Shown here piece by piece: positions 33,875 through 43,101 of a stretch of DNA of 51,035 nt; position 1 is the first letter of the stretch, and each line of letters opens with the position of its first letter. The position numbers and the translations under genes are program-made. The notes beneath the pieces were generated by a model that worked only from the letters and a program-made list of their open reading frames with translations, was not told the origin of the DNA and ran no database searches. Location: assembly GCA_014534425.1 (NCBI GenBank), contig JACVRN010000027.1, positions 1 through 51,035 of the forward strand, read 5' to 3'. The DNA comes from Pyrinomonadaceae bacterium. GTDB taxonomy: Bacteria; Acidobacteriota; Blastocatellia; Pyrinomonadales; Pyrinomonadaceae.

Positions 33875-34681
33875 ATGCGCTACGGATTAATCGCTGGCAA
33901 TGGCCGGTTTCCTTTTCTGGTGCTCGAAGGTGCGCGCCGCCAGGGTGCGTCCGTGGTGGTGGCCGCGATTAAGGAAGAGACGGATCCGGAGATTGAGCGC
34001 GTGGCCGAGCGCGTAGAGTGGATAGGCGTGGCTCAGCTTGGCAAGCTGATACGCTTCTTCAAGCGCGAAGGCGTGGAGCGCGCAATCATGGCCGGACAGG
34101 TCAAGCATGTGCAGATTTTCAGTGGCGCCCTTCCAGACCTGCGTATGATAAAAACCATCCTCAGATTGCCGCGCCGCAACACGGACGCCCTCATAGGCGC
34201 GGTCGCAAATGAGCTTAAAAGCGAAGGCATAGAGTTGATTGACTCGACCTATTTTCTACAGGAGAGCTTGCCGCAGGCGGGCCAACTCTCGCGGCGTAAG
34301 CCCGACGAGCGCGAGCGCGGCGACATAGAATACGGGCTTGAGATTGCGCGCGAGATAACCCGCCTCGATTTAGGTCAAACGATTGTCGTGCGCTCGCTCG
34401 CCTGCGTCGCCATAGAAGCCATGGAAGGCACGGACGCTACCATACGACGCGCGGGCGAACTGGCTCGCGGAAAACTGACCGTCATCAAAATCGCCAAGCC
34501 CGACCAGGACCTGCGCTTTGATGTTCCGGTGGTCGGCGTCCCCACAATTCAAACGATGATAGAGGCGGGCGCTACCTGCCTCTGCATCACTGCTGGCAAG
34601 ACCCTGATGTTCGACCGCGAAGAGATGATTCGCCTCGCAGACAAAAACGGCATCGCAGTTGTCGCCGCACCCTCAATCTAA
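33875..34681 (+). CDS. lpxI: UDP-2,3-diacylglucosamine pyrophosphatase LpxI
   Basis: LpxI (formerly DUF1009) hydrolyses UDP-2,3-diacylglucosamine to lipid X and UMP, replacing LpxH in many bacteria. The N-terminal domain starts YGLIAGNGRFPFLV and includes IMAGQVKHVQIF. The catalytic C-terminal domain carries DIEYGLEIAREI, QTIVVRSLACVAIEAMEGTD and the ITAGKTLMFDRE end. Length is 268 residues from the ATG at 33875, normal for the family. The frame is open for 19 codons upstream, but that part is only palindrome P4. It is the last gene of the envelope operon. Confidence 0.93.
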   Translation: MRYGLIAGNGRFPFLVLEGARRQGASVVVAAIKEETDPEIERVAERVEWIGVAQLGKLIRFFKREGVERAIMAGQVKHVQIFSGALPDLRMIKTILRLPRRNTDALIGAVANELKSEGIELIDSTYFLQESLPQAGQLSRRKPDERERGDIEYGLEIAREITRLDLGQTIVVRSLACVAIEAMEGTDATIRRAGELARGKLTVIKIAKPDQDLRFDVPVVGVPTIQTMIEAGATCLCITAGKTLMFDREEMIRLADKNGIAVVAAPSI

Positions 34682-34692
34682 AACCGACGCCT

Positions 34693-34727
34693 AAAAAAAA
34701 CAGGCGGGCTTTTTAAGAACCCGCCTG
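34693..34727 (-). terminator. Rho-independent terminator
   Basis: CAGGCGGG (34701-34708) and CCCGCCTG (34720-34727) form a GC-rich stem. On the minus strand it is followed by eight U residues (A run at 34693-34700). It ends the M1-like gene and, being between convergent genes, can also stop read-through from lpxI. Confidence 0.85.
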
Positions 34728-34755
34728 CGTCTTGAGCCGTTAGCGTCTCTCTTAA

Positions 34756-36804
34756 CTACTGAGAATTGGTAAGCCCGGCTTGCGTCTGCTCGGCCTTCGG
34801 GTCGAAGGGCGTGGCGATGTAGCGTTGCGCTACTTTCTGCGCGTTGTCGTAGTTGTCACCGAGTTGCAGCGCCTGCTTGTATTCGGTGACGGCGCGTGCG
34901 CGGTCGCCGCGTGCGTCAAAGGCATTTCCGGCCTTGATGTGCGCCCAGACGGCTATCCACGCGGGCCTCATGTTGCCGTTCAGGGCCGCACGGAAGTTAT
35001 CAATCGCCAGGTTCCAGTTGCGCTGCTCAAGATAGAGCAGGCCGAGGTTGTAATAGACCCAGGAGTTCGAGCGATCCAGCTTGAGCGCGGCTTCGAACTG
35101 CTGCTGCGCTTCGGCGTAGCTTCCCTCCTTGAACTGCTCTATGCCGCGACGCGCGACGATTGCGACCTTCAAATCATCCGACATGCGAAGGATTTTGTTG
35201 TTCGGGTCAACTATGACTTCAAGCGGCTGGCCGTTGGACTCGAAATCGAAGTCCTCGCTCTTGTTTTCAATCCGCACGGTCGTAGTCTGACTGTCGCCCT
35301 CGCTTCTGAGCATCAACTCTACGGGCAGTCGAAGGTTATCGAAGTTCTGGCGGACTGTGCCGCGTGCGCGGAAGCGTCCGGCGCGTGTGCGTATAATCTG
35401 GTACTCGACGTTGAACTCAGGCACGCCCGTTCCTTCGACCCACTGCGCGAAGAAGTAACGCATGTTCTCGCCCACGACCTGAGTGGTCAGCTTTTCAAAG
35501 TCGTCAATCGAAGCATCCTTGCCGCGATATTGTTGCAGGAAGTTTCTGAGAAGCTGGTTGAACTTCTCGCGCCCTATGGTTTCGCGCAGCATGCGAAAGA
35601 CCATAGCGCCTTTGTAGTAGACGATTGATTGATAGGCCGCCGACTGGTCGTCAAGAGTAGAAGGCGCGCGTGCAATCGAAGCCGTCTGCTCAAAGGTCAG
35701 GGCGCGCTCCTGCTCTTCGCGCTGAGCCGCGTCGAGCGCTCCGCCCGAAAGCGTAGCTTCGCGCAACGCGTACGCGCTCCACTCCGCGAGGCCCTGCGAA
35801 AGCCAGGCGTCGTCAAAGGATTTCAGGCCGACCGTTATTCCCCACCACTGGTACGCTACCTCGCGCTGTAAGCGGTCTTCGGGCACGGGGCGCGACGGGT
35901 CAAACATCTTGGAGGCCAGAAAGACCATGCCCAGACCGCTATAGGTATCGAGGCTTTCGTCATCAATCTGGGCGATGCTGATGCGCGTGCCGAAGGTCGG
36001 ACTGCCGTAAGCCTGCGTGTAAGCCTGAAGGGCGCTGCCCATCAGTTCGCCGTAACGGTCAAGGCGATTTTCGCTTCCGGGCTTGAGGAAGAATTGAAGC
36101 TCGTAGGAGCCGAATTTGAGCGTGCGCGTGATGTACTGGCCTGCGGCTATGTTGCCTATGAGCGCGGGCGTCTTGTGCACGAAGCGGTAGCGTGTGTTGC
36201 CGTCTTTGCCTGTCGCGGGCGCGAGCGCTTCGTCGGACGAGCCTGCGACCTGAGTGCCGTTCGGCACTATGATGGTGATGTCGGCTGTGGCGCGGTCTGC
36301 CGCGTAATCGTGAAAGGGAAACCAGCGCGCGGCGTACATCAAGTAAGAGCCGTCCGTGCCTACGTAAGCCAGTCGCTTTGTGGCGAGCGGGCCGCCTTCG
36401 GGCGAGACGAGCGCGCCCGACCAGCGAAACGTCAACGTCACGGGCTGGTTGGCCGGGACGACTTCGCCCAGGTCAATGCGTACGCTCGGCCCCAGGTCGC
36501 CCACGCCCACGGCATCCTGCACAAAATTGGTCAGAGGCTTTCCATTGCGGTTGATGCTCTCGACCTTGAGCGAGCCGTTTAGCTCAAAGACCACGGAGCG
36601 CGTAGGCTCTAGCGGCGTGAAGGTCACTTCGGCGGCGGCGCGAAGCAGATGCTCAGCCGGAATCAGTTGAGCTTCGATGCGATAGTTGGTGACATCGAAG
36701 CGGGAGCGTCCTTGCTGCTGTGCGAAGGCTGTGCTTGCGCCCAAAGCGAGGAGAACGCCCAGCACGAGCGAGGCGTGAAAGAGGCGAAGTCTAATTCTTT
36801 TCAT
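34756..36804 (-). CDS. Secreted M1-peptidase-like protein with lost active site and C-terminal TPRs
   Basis: A signal peptide (1-29, AFAQ) precedes an M1 aminopeptidase N-terminal beta-domain and a catalytic-like domain. The site equivalent to HExxH reads R314-E-V-A-Y318, and the third ligand glutamate, 19 residues on, is Gln337 in SQGLAEW. All three zinc ligands are therefore lost; only the general-base glutamate remains. No GAMEN motif is visible. After a beta-domain (about 460-560), two to three TPR units (about 575-665) end the 682-residue protein. It probably acts as a binding or scaffold protein in the periplasm. A TATAAT on the minus strand at 36843-36848 could be its -10. Confidence 0.85.
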   Translation of the reverse strand: MKRIRLRLFHASLVLGVLLALGASTAFAQQQGRSRFDVTNYRIEAQLIPAEHLLRAAAEVTFTPLEPTRSVVFELNGSLKVESINRNGKPLTNFVQDAVGVGDLGPSVRIDLGEVVPANQPVTLTFRWSGALVSPEGGPLATKRLAYVGTDGSYLMYAARWFPFHDYAADRATADITIIVPNGTQVAGSSDEALAPATGKDGNTRYRFVHKTPALIGNIAAGQYITRTLKFGSYELQFFLKPGSENRLDRYGELMGSALQAYTQAYGSPTFGTRISIAQIDDESLDTYSGLGMVFLASKMFDPSRPVPEDRLQREVAYQWWGITVGLKSFDDAWLSQGLAEWSAYALREATLSGGALDAAQREEQERALTFEQTASIARAPSTLDDQSAAYQSIVYYKGAMVFRMLRETIGREKFNQLLRNFLQQYRGKDASIDDFEKLTTQVVGENMRYFFAQWVEGTGVPEFNVEYQIIRTRAGRFRARGTVRQNFDNLRLPVELMLRSEGDSQTTTVRIENKSEDFDFESNGQPLEVIVDPNNKILRMSDDLKVAIVARRGIEQFKEGSYAEAQQQFEAALKLDRSNSWVYYNLGLLYLEQRNWNLAIDNFRAALNGNMRPAWIAVWAHIKAGNAFDARGDRARAVTEYKQALQLGDNYDNAQKVAQRYIATPFDPKAEQTQAGLTNSQ

Positions 36805-37129
36805 AAAATTATCCGTCAGCAACCTGTGTGAATTTTGCCCTGATTATACACCCTCAAGCCGCCCGTTTGCGCCCTCACAGCAGCCTGAGCGCCACCCGAA
36901 GGGTTGTTAGCTTCGAGAGCTTGAAGCGCGAGAGGCCGAGGTTTTCTAGGCTTTCGGACAGTTTGCAAGAGAGACCTGGCCTGGAAAGATTTTATCCTAT
37001 CAACTTCCGGTCGTGGTCTCGTGTTGGATGGCCGAAAAGGCTCAGTGGTTGCCGAAAAGCAGGGATGAAAGCCCTATGAATGAATAACCGTAGGGGCTGA
37101 GGACAAGTCCTCTGCCCTGCCTCTACAGT
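36805..37129. other. Intergenic region with possible promoter and terminator hairpin
   Basis: The right end holds an inverted repeat just after the large TPR gene: GTAGGGGCTGAGGAC (37090-37104) pairs imperfectly with 37107-37126, with a perfect GAGGAC/GTCCTC core. It is likely a minus-strand terminator. The left end holds the TATAAT for the M1-like gene. The middle 200 bp have a repeated GCCGAAAAG (from 37031 and 37051) but no ORF that looks coding. Confidence 0.45.
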
Positions 37130-39718
37130 CTATTTGACTATCACCGTGACATCCTTTGAGCCGCAGGGGGTGGTGAAGGTCACTGTATAGCTGCCGGTTC
37201 GTTTGCTGATGGAGGTGATAAGGAAGGGGAACGAGCCGTATTCCTTGAGCGTCTGGGCGAAGACCGTGATGTCGGGCCAGTCGCGCGTGGTCGGGGTTAT
37301 CTTGTCTGCGCCGCTTAGCTGGACTGTGACGATGCCGGTTCCTCCGTTGTTTTTGATGGTGATGGTGTCCACGTTAATCGAGAAAGCGCAGTTTCCGCCG
37401 CTCGCCTCATTCTGCCGTCTCCTGGGGCAGGAGGGCGATGCATTGGGTGTAGGCTCCGGCGTGGCCGCAGCCTGCGGCTGACTCGCTTCCGTTTTAGATT
37501 CGGTCGCGGCGTTGTTGTCGGCGGTTGATTGAACCGGAGAGGCTGCGGGCGCAGCAGGCCGCGTTTCGGGCTGTGGCGAAGGCGCGGCGCTCTCAGGCGT
37601 CACAGCAGGCTGGCTTGAGGCGACGGGCTGTGCCGTCGACGCGCTCTGCCCCGTGGAGTCTTCTGTCTTCACGGCGCTCGCGCTCTTCTCTGCGGCAGCG
37701 TCCTTTTTATCCGTCGCAGCATCGGGCGGTCGCGTCTCAGTCGTGCTGGCCTGAGCGTTTGCCTGGCCGAGCTTTGCGTCCAGGCCCGCGAGCGAGCCGT
37801 TAAGTTTGCTGTAGAGCCTTTCTATGATGGCGCGGCGTCCCTCGTCCGGCGCGTTCCTGTCGTAGCTCTGTAGATAACTCTCAAGCGCCTCCTGCTCGTT
37901 GCCCGTAGCTTCGAGCGCTGCGCCCAGATGCCAGAGCGCCGTGCGCCGCCAGCCGGAGTTCTCAGGCAAAAGGCCGGAGGCACGACGCAGACGCTCGACC
38001 GCAGCCGTAGCCTTGTCCTGATTGTAGAGCGTCCAGCCAGCAATCTCCTCGATTCGCCCGCGCAGTATGTTGGCACGCGCGTTGCGCTCAAGCTCCTGCA
38101 CGGCAGGCTCCGTCCCCGCACTGATGGCCTGCAAGCGTGTGGAGTAAAGCTCATCGCTCATGGTCGCAACGCTGGCCGTGGGCGCATCAATCGCAGCCTC
38201 TATGCCGCTTGACGCTGCCTCCGCGAAATCGAGCACGGCTTGCGATGTGACGCCCGCGCGCAGCAGGCGCTCGGCCACGTAAAGCTGTCTGTAGGCGCGC
38301 ATGGCATCTTCGCCCAAAGCGAATTCCCGCGCGGCCATCACGGCCTCTTTCTCTCTCAAGGTCTCGCGCTTACCAGCTTCTCCGAGAGCCAGGTTGAAAG
38401 CCAGAAGGGCGCGCAGCTTAGCCGCGTTCGCTTCCGTGTCGGCAGCCGTAGGCTGAAAGATGCTGGCGCGTCTTTCCGGCGCAAGAAGCTCTATGAAGTT
38501 GGAAGCGTGAGCAAGGTTGCGCCCGCCCAACAGCGTCTCAATCTGTCCGTTGCGAAGAGAGAACGAGCGTTGAAGCTCCGCAGCAGCTTCCGTGTAAAGC
38601 CCTGCGGCATAGAGCGCGTTAGCCAATTCATAATCGAGCGTAGGGAATCTTCCGTAACGTCGCGCCACGCGCAAAGCCTGCTCGGCTGCAACGGGTCGCT
38701 TGTCCGCAATCAGCGCGCGAGCGAGTGCCACCTGTGCCCAGACATAACGCGGCTCGACTTCGACTGCCTTTTGCGCTAGCTCAAGCGCACGCGCATTCTC
38801 GCCGTGGGCCGCGTACCAGTAAGCAGCGCCCGTGAGCAACTGCAAGTTGCGCGGCTCGTCCGAGAGCGCCGCAGCCATCTCGCGCTCCGCGTCATCCCTT
38901 TTTCCAGAATCCAGAAGCGTGAGAATCACACCGGCTCGCGCCAATCTGTCCGCAGGATTACTGAGCAGCAGTTCGCGGTAGAGATTGAGCGCGGCGTCGT
39001 TTCTCCCTTGCGCGCGTCGCAGGTCTGCGAGGCTTCGACGCGCCGTCTGTAGCTTCGGGTCAAGCTCAAGGGCGCGAGCATATTCAGTCGCGGCCTCTTC
39101 GATTTGAAGCGAGATGTGACGCGCCAAGGCCAACGCCTGATGCGCCGCGGCCATCTCCGGCGCAAGACGAACCGCCATCTCGCTCACGCGCACGGCCCCC
39201 TGTCCATCCTCTATGCTCGTGTAAAAGTTCGTGAGCATCAGCAGCCGCTTGGCATCGCCTTTGACTTTTTCCTCCAGCAGCCGCGCGATTTCCATAGCGC
39301 CCGTGCGCTGGCCTCTTAAAAAGAGATACGAGGGAATCCGCACCAGGACTTCCGCGAACAGCCTTTCCGTCATCTGGTCGGGCGCATCCGTGACGGCAAG
39401 GCGAAACTGCTCAAGGCCACCCGCAGTATCGCTTGCGCCCAACTTCTCGTCGCCCCACGCGGCACGCGCGCTGACAATCAACTCCTGCGCTCTCAATTTC
39501 AGAGAGGAGTTCGGATGAGCGGCGATGAAAGCCTTGAGCTTCTCTATACGCTCTGCGGGCACGTACTGAAGCGCCGCGTCAAGCTCAGCCTTCTCCGCAG
39601 CCTCGTCGGTGGTCTGCTCCTGTAAAGCCGTGAGCGGACGAGCGCCAGCGTGAGAAGCGAATGCGATGAAAAGTAGAAAGAAGATTAAAGCGATGCTCTT
39701 CTGATTTTTAATCGTCAT
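37130..39718 (-). CDS. Large secreted TPR protein with C-terminal beta-domain
   Basis: A signal peptide (about 1-26) is followed by some 600 residues of degenerate TPR helices, clearest at about 170-330 (AAHQALALARHISLQ, EEAATEYARALELDPKLQ, AALNLYRELLLSNPADR). A Pro/Ala/Ser/Thr-rich linker (about 665-770) leads to an 85-residue all-beta C-terminal domain. It opens with CAFSINVDTITIKNNGGTG and has a second cysteine in TTPCGSKDV, which could form a disulfide. The end domain resembles the Ig-like BACON-type repeats seen in surface proteins. The role is probably surface or periplasmic scaffolding. The protein has 862 residues, with ATG at 39718. Confidence 0.8.
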   Translation of the reverse strand: MTIKNQKSIALIFFLLFIAFASHAGARPLTALQEQTTDEAAEKAELDAALQYVPAERIEKLKAFIAAHPNSSLKLRAQELIVSARAAWGDEKLGASDTAGGLEQFRLAVTDAPDQMTERLFAEVLVRIPSYLFLRGQRTGAMEIARLLEEKVKGDAKRLLMLTNFYTSIEDGQGAVRVSEMAVRLAPEMAAAHQALALARHISLQIEEAATEYARALELDPKLQTARRSLADLRRAQGRNDAALNLYRELLLSNPADRLARAGVILTLLDSGKRDDAEREMAAALSDEPRNLQLLTGAAYWYAAHGENARALELAQKAVEVEPRYVWAQVALARALIADKRPVAAEQALRVARRYGRFPTLDYELANALYAAGLYTEAAAELQRSFSLRNGQIETLLGGRNLAHASNFIELLAPERRASIFQPTAADTEANAAKLRALLAFNLALGEAGKRETLREKEAVMAAREFALGEDAMRAYRQLYVAERLLRAGVTSQAVLDFAEAASSGIEAAIDAPTASVATMSDELYSTRLQAISAGTEPAVQELERNARANILRGRIEEIAGWTLYNQDKATAAVERLRRASGLLPENSGWRRTALWHLGAALEATGNEQEALESYLQSYDRNAPDEGRRAIIERLYSKLNGSLAGLDAKLGQANAQASTTETRPPDAATDKKDAAAEKSASAVKTEDSTGQSASTAQPVASSQPAVTPESAAPSPQPETRPAAPAASPVQSTADNNAATESKTEASQPQAAATPEPTPNASPSCPRRRQNEASGGNCAFSINVDTITIKNNGGTGIVTVQLSGADKITPTTRDWPDITVFAQTLKEYGSFPFLITSISKRTGSYTVTFTTPCGSKDVTVIVK

Positions 39719-39751
39719 AAAGTGTAACTCTCAATCGTGAGTATAATTCTT

Positions 39752-41545
39752 TTACCTGCTGGCGGCTCCGCCTGGAATAATTGCCTCGGTCAAAACTCTT
39801 CCGATGGAATTGCTGGGCGCTTGCACGCGCAGGACTGTAGCGAGCGTGGGCGCTACGTCCGTCGGCGCTGCCTCTTGCAGGTAGCGTGATGCGCGAAAGC
39901 CTGTGCCCATCATAATCAAAGGCACATGCGTGTCGTAGGAATAGGGCGAGCCGTGCGTCACCGGAATAGGCACGTCGAAATACTTGAACGCTTCGTACAC
40001 GAGTATCACGTCGCCGCTTCGCAAAGGATAAAAGCCGTGCAGCACGCGGCGCGCAATCGTATCGCCGGGCGCTACGGCGCGTCTCATCAACTGCGAGCGC
40101 GTGAAATATCTGGAGATGCCAGGCACGGTCAGCAGCGCTTCTCCTGCCACGCGCTCTATCTCTTCCTGGTCAACGCGGTCGCGCTTCAGTAGGACCCGGT
40201 TGAAATAGACGTTGCCGTTAAAGAAAGCCTGTATGTAATCTGCCGTAGGGTCAGGCTGTTGATTCCTGGGATTGTAACGCGCGCTGATGGCGTTCTTCAT
40301 GGCGCGCAAGGCATCTGCCGCCGTGATGCGAGTGCCGGGCAAGCCCTTGGCGGCTGACTCTTCGGGACTAGGCCCAACGCCGTGATCCGCAGAGAAGATG
40401 ACGAGCGTGTCTTTTAAGCTGACGCGAGCGTCTACGAAGTTCAGAAGCTCTTCAATCTTTCTGTCCACGCGCAGGGTGATGTCCATCATCTCCTGGCTGT
40501 AAGGCCCGAAGCGATGGCCTATGTAATCGTTCGCGGAAAAGCTGACGGTCAAAACATCCGTGTCCGCATCTTCACCAAGTCGCTCGTTGGTGATGGCCTG
40601 CTCTACGAAGGAGAGCAGCATCTCGTTTGAAAATGGAGAGTAATCGAGCGCGCCGTAAAACTGCTGGCCCGGAGATGTTGCTCCGCCCGTGATAACGTGC
40701 GGGAACTTGTTCGTGTCGCCCGGCACATCGCCTATGTTCTCCCAAGGGGGGTCGTCCGCGCCCGCGCGCCGCGTGTATTCGGTTTCGGGCAACAGCCGCT
40801 CCCAGCGTGCGCCGAAATACTTGTCCGCAGGCCTCGTCTCATTAAAGGCCGTCACCCATTGCGGCATCTGGTTAAAGTAATAGTTGGACGTAACCATTCG
40901 CCCGCTCGTGGTGCTGAACCAGTAGGCGGCGTTGGCGTGACGGCCCGACGGCAATATGGCCGAGCGGTCTTTGATAGAGATGCCTATGACCTTCGAGCGG
41001 TCGTTCGTAGCCAGCCTCAACTCGTCGCCCAAGGTCGAAGCCATAAGACGGCGCGGGCTTGATGCTTTCTCATCCGGCGCGCCGTTCAAAAGCCGCGCCT
41101 GTTCATCTTCAACGCTAGTGATGTTGCGCCCCTTTTCAAGGTCGGGCCACTCGTTCGCTATGATGCCCGTCTCCGAAGGCCACGCGCCCGTCATCAACGT
41201 AGCATGTCCGGGCGCAGTATAAGTCGGCATGTGGTCGTAGTTGACCTGCGTCCAGAACGCGCCGTCGCGCATCAACCGGCGCAGGCCGCCAGCCACGAAG
41301 AGGTCACCGAAGCGTTCGAGGTAATCATAACGAAACTGGTCTACGACTATCAGCAGCACGAGTCGCGGGCGAGAGGATGATGTTGTAGACGCAACCTGCG
41401 CGCTTGCGACTGGCGCTGTAGTGCGAGTATTCGCCTCCGGCGTGCGCCTACGCTGTTGCGCGCCGGTTCCCGCTAAAGAGATAAGCAGCAGAGAGAGTGA
41501 GAGCGCAAGGGCCGTGATGTAGCGCAACGGGCGAAAATGTTTCAT
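39752..41545 (-). CDS. PafA-type alkaline phosphatase
   Basis: The sequence matches secreted PafA-family phosphatases, which have a Thr nucleophile rather than Ser. A signal peptide (about 8-29) is followed by VVDQ (Asp69, metal ligand) and PTYTAPGHAT with nucleophile Thr110. Asn131 (ANEW) and Lys192-x-Arg194 (KDRSAILPSG) keep nearly the spacing of Thr79, Asn100, Lys162 and Arg164 in Elizabethkingia PafA. NDYIGHRFGP, SADHGV and the late HGSPYSYD histidine complete the two-metal site. It has 597 residues from the ATG at 41545. The enzyme should release phosphate from monoesters in the periplasm and is usually not repressed by phosphate in this family. Confidence 0.9.
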   Translation of the reverse strand: MKHFRPLRYITALALSLSLLLISLAGTGAQQRRRTPEANTRTTAPVASAQVASTTSSSRPRLVLLIVVDQFRYDYLERFGDLFVAGGLRRLMRDGAFWTQVNYDHMPTYTAPGHATLMTGAWPSETGIIANEWPDLEKGRNITSVEDEQARLLNGAPDEKASSPRRLMASTLGDELRLATNDRSKVIGISIKDRSAILPSGRHANAAYWFSTTSGRMVTSNYYFNQMPQWVTAFNETRPADKYFGARWERLLPETEYTRRAGADDPPWENIGDVPGDTNKFPHVITGGATSPGQQFYGALDYSPFSNEMLLSFVEQAITNERLGEDADTDVLTVSFSANDYIGHRFGPYSQEMMDITLRVDRKIEELLNFVDARVSLKDTLVIFSADHGVGPSPEESAAKGLPGTRITAADALRAMKNAISARYNPRNQQPDPTADYIQAFFNGNVYFNRVLLKRDRVDQEEIERVAGEALLTVPGISRYFTRSQLMRRAVAPGDTIARRVLHGFYPLRSGDVILVYEAFKYFDVPIPVTHGSPYSYDTHVPLIMMGTGFRASRYLQEAAPTDVAPTLATVLRVQAPSNSIGRVLTEAIIPGGAASR

Positions 41546-41619
41546 CCTGAATCGCTCTCTTAACTTAACGTCTGATCGGGGCGACATGATAACATCAAAG
41601 CAAAGGCAAAAGGAAAAAG

Positions 41620-42138
41620 ATGAGCGAGTTTGATGAAGAGTGGGCGCGCGTTCTGGCTGAGGCAGAGCAGAGGGCGCGTGCGCGCGGGCGCGGAGACGTG
41701 ACGGAATATCTCACGCTCCGGCAGACGAACGACTTTGCGCGCACGGCTGGCGCAGACTGGCTCTTCTCTACCTTCATAGAGCACGCGGGGCGCGCCAATC
41801 GAAACGGCGCGAGCATTCGCATAGAGCGGCGCGAGGCGCATTGCTTTTCTCTGGGTAACTCGACTATGGTCGGGACGCTGCTGACGCTTCATGTGGGCGT
41901 GCGCTCTCTGACGGTCGAGGCGGGCTGGCCGCGTGCCCCGCGCGATGGCATAGTGCGCGGCGGAGGACTCGCGTCCGCACGCATACGCCATTTCGGTCGC
42001 CCCAAAGAGGGCGAAGAACTCCTGCTCGTCTACACGGAAGACAACAGGCCGCACTGGTTTGTGCTGATACAAGGCGGCACCCGCATACGACTCCTGGAAG
42101 AGCGCGTCCGTCACCACATTTCTAAACTCATAGGATAA
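41620..42138 (+). CDS. Conserved hypothetical protein, 172 aa
   Basis: The protein is soluble. It has an N-terminal charged helix (EFDEEWARVLAEAEQRARARGRGD), then a beta-rich part with LSVEAGW-like strands and a C-terminal helix. I do not recognise a family. The ATG at 41620 follows AAGGAAAA. It is divergent from the phosphatase with only 74 bp between the starts, so the two may share a control region. The E7 palindrome starts two bases after its stop codon. Confidence 0.65.
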   Translation: MSEFDEEWARVLAEAEQRARARGRGDVTEYLTLRQTNDFARTAGADWLFSTFIEHAGRANRNGASIRIERREAHCFSLGNSTMVGTLLTLHVGVRSLTVEAGWPRAPRDGIVRGGGLASARIRHFGRPKEGEELLLVYTEDNRPHWFVLIQGGTRIRLLEERVRHHISKLIG

Positions 42139-42140
42139 AT

Positions 42141-42216
42141 TTAACAGGATAGAGAGGATAAAGAATAAACTCTTTCTCTTTTATCCTCTCTATCCTGTCT
42201 ATCCCTGTTTGAATCT
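42141..42216. repeat. Composite palindromic repeat, copy E7 (outer modules only)
   Basis: TTAACAGGATAGAGAGGATA begins at 42141, and its complement TATCCTCTCTATCCTGT lies at 42182-42198. The right arm has one extra CTATCCCTG unit, so the left arm looks shortened by one unit. It ends in TTTGAATC (42208-42215). The TTCATTG core is absent. Confidence 0.75.
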
Positions 42217-42442
42217 TCGCTGACGATATGCGGCGCACCATGCACGTTTTGGAAGGCGCGCATGTAGGCCAACACTTTTAATCCTCCAGCCTCGACAGTA
42301 TTTCTCATCATTAGGCGCGTGCGGCATGCCTCTTGCCATGTCGCTTTTTCGGAAAGGCTGCTGCACTCCGGCACGAGAGCCTCCCCGAATGCAGCGCTTG
42401 AAAACCTGAGTGAAAAAACTTTAAGTAAGGAGCATTAGAGTT

Positions 42443-42973
42443 ATGGCTATTCGACGCACAATCATCCCGACCGTCATACTAGCCGCTTTCATTGTCTTAT
42501 CTCTTCCCGCAATGGCGGCAGCACAAACGAGCAATCAGTGGTGGCAGCAACGTGATTACGGATACGGGCGGGACAGACGCGATGACTACAATCGCTACCA
42601 GCGCGAGCGCCTTCGTAACAGCGCGCGACGCATCAGCGACTTAAGCAGGCAGTTTGAGAGAGACCTTGACCGCACGCTCGACCGCAGCCGCATCGACGGC
42701 ACCATTCGTGAAGACCGCATCAATGACCAGGCACGCAACTTCCGCTTCGCTGCGGACGAGTTGAGAAATCGCCTGGGCGACGGACGCAATCTTTACAGTT
42801 CCACAGGCGCGGCGCGAAACCTCTTGCAGATTGGCGCACGCATTGACCGTTTGATGTCGCGCATGCGCTTTAATTCCCGCGCTGCATACGACTGGGCGCA
42901 GATTCGCCAGGAGCTTCGCATCATCTCGGATGCTTACGGCTTCCGTGGCGGCGACTTTGCCTACGGTCGTTAA
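42443..42973 (+). CDS. Secreted Arg/Asp-rich helical protein of unknown function
   Basis: A signal peptide (1-27, AAAQ) precedes a Trp/Tyr/Arg-rich segment (NQWWQQRDYGYGRDRRDDYN). Two or three long charged helices follow (RRISDLSRQFERDLDRTLDRSRI, QARNFRFAADELRNRLG, LQIGARIDRLMSRMRF). The helical part resembles small periplasmic helical proteins, but I can name no family. It has 176 residues. The ATG at 42443 has AAGGAG ten bases upstream, inside a 14-base string shared with the ompH leader. It is transcribed alone and closed by a strong terminator. Confidence 0.7.
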   Translation: MAIRRTIIPTVILAAFIVLSLPAMAAAQTSNQWWQQRDYGYGRDRRDDYNRYQRERLRNSARRISDLSRQFERDLDRTLDRSRIDGTIREDRINDQARNFRFAADELRNRLGDGRNLYSSTGAARNLLQIGARIDRLMSRMRFNSRAAYDWAQIRQELRIISDAYGFRGGDFAYGR

Positions 42974-43025
42974 CGGGTAAAGCTCAACAAAAAAAGGGCA
43001 CTCGAAAAAGTTCGGGCCAATTAGA

Positions 43026-43065
43026 GAAAGCTTCAGGCTGGCATAAACGCCAGCCTGAAGCTTTC
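43026..43065 (+). terminator. Strong hairpin terminator
   Basis: Perfect 17-bp arms (43026-43042 and 43049-43065) around a 6-base loop are followed by GCATTTTG. It lies 53 bp after the secreted-protein gene and 37 bp before rsmI. It is bidirectionally symmetric, but only the upstream plus-strand gene needs it. Confidence 0.8.
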
Positions 43066-43101
43066 GCATTTTGCGCGCAGTGATGCCACAATAAGCCCCG
43101 T

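Noticed and set aside
34780..35628. 282-codon plus-strand frame opposite the M1-like gene
   Set aside because: Antisense shadow; it starts in the terminator side of the real gene and has no family-like features.
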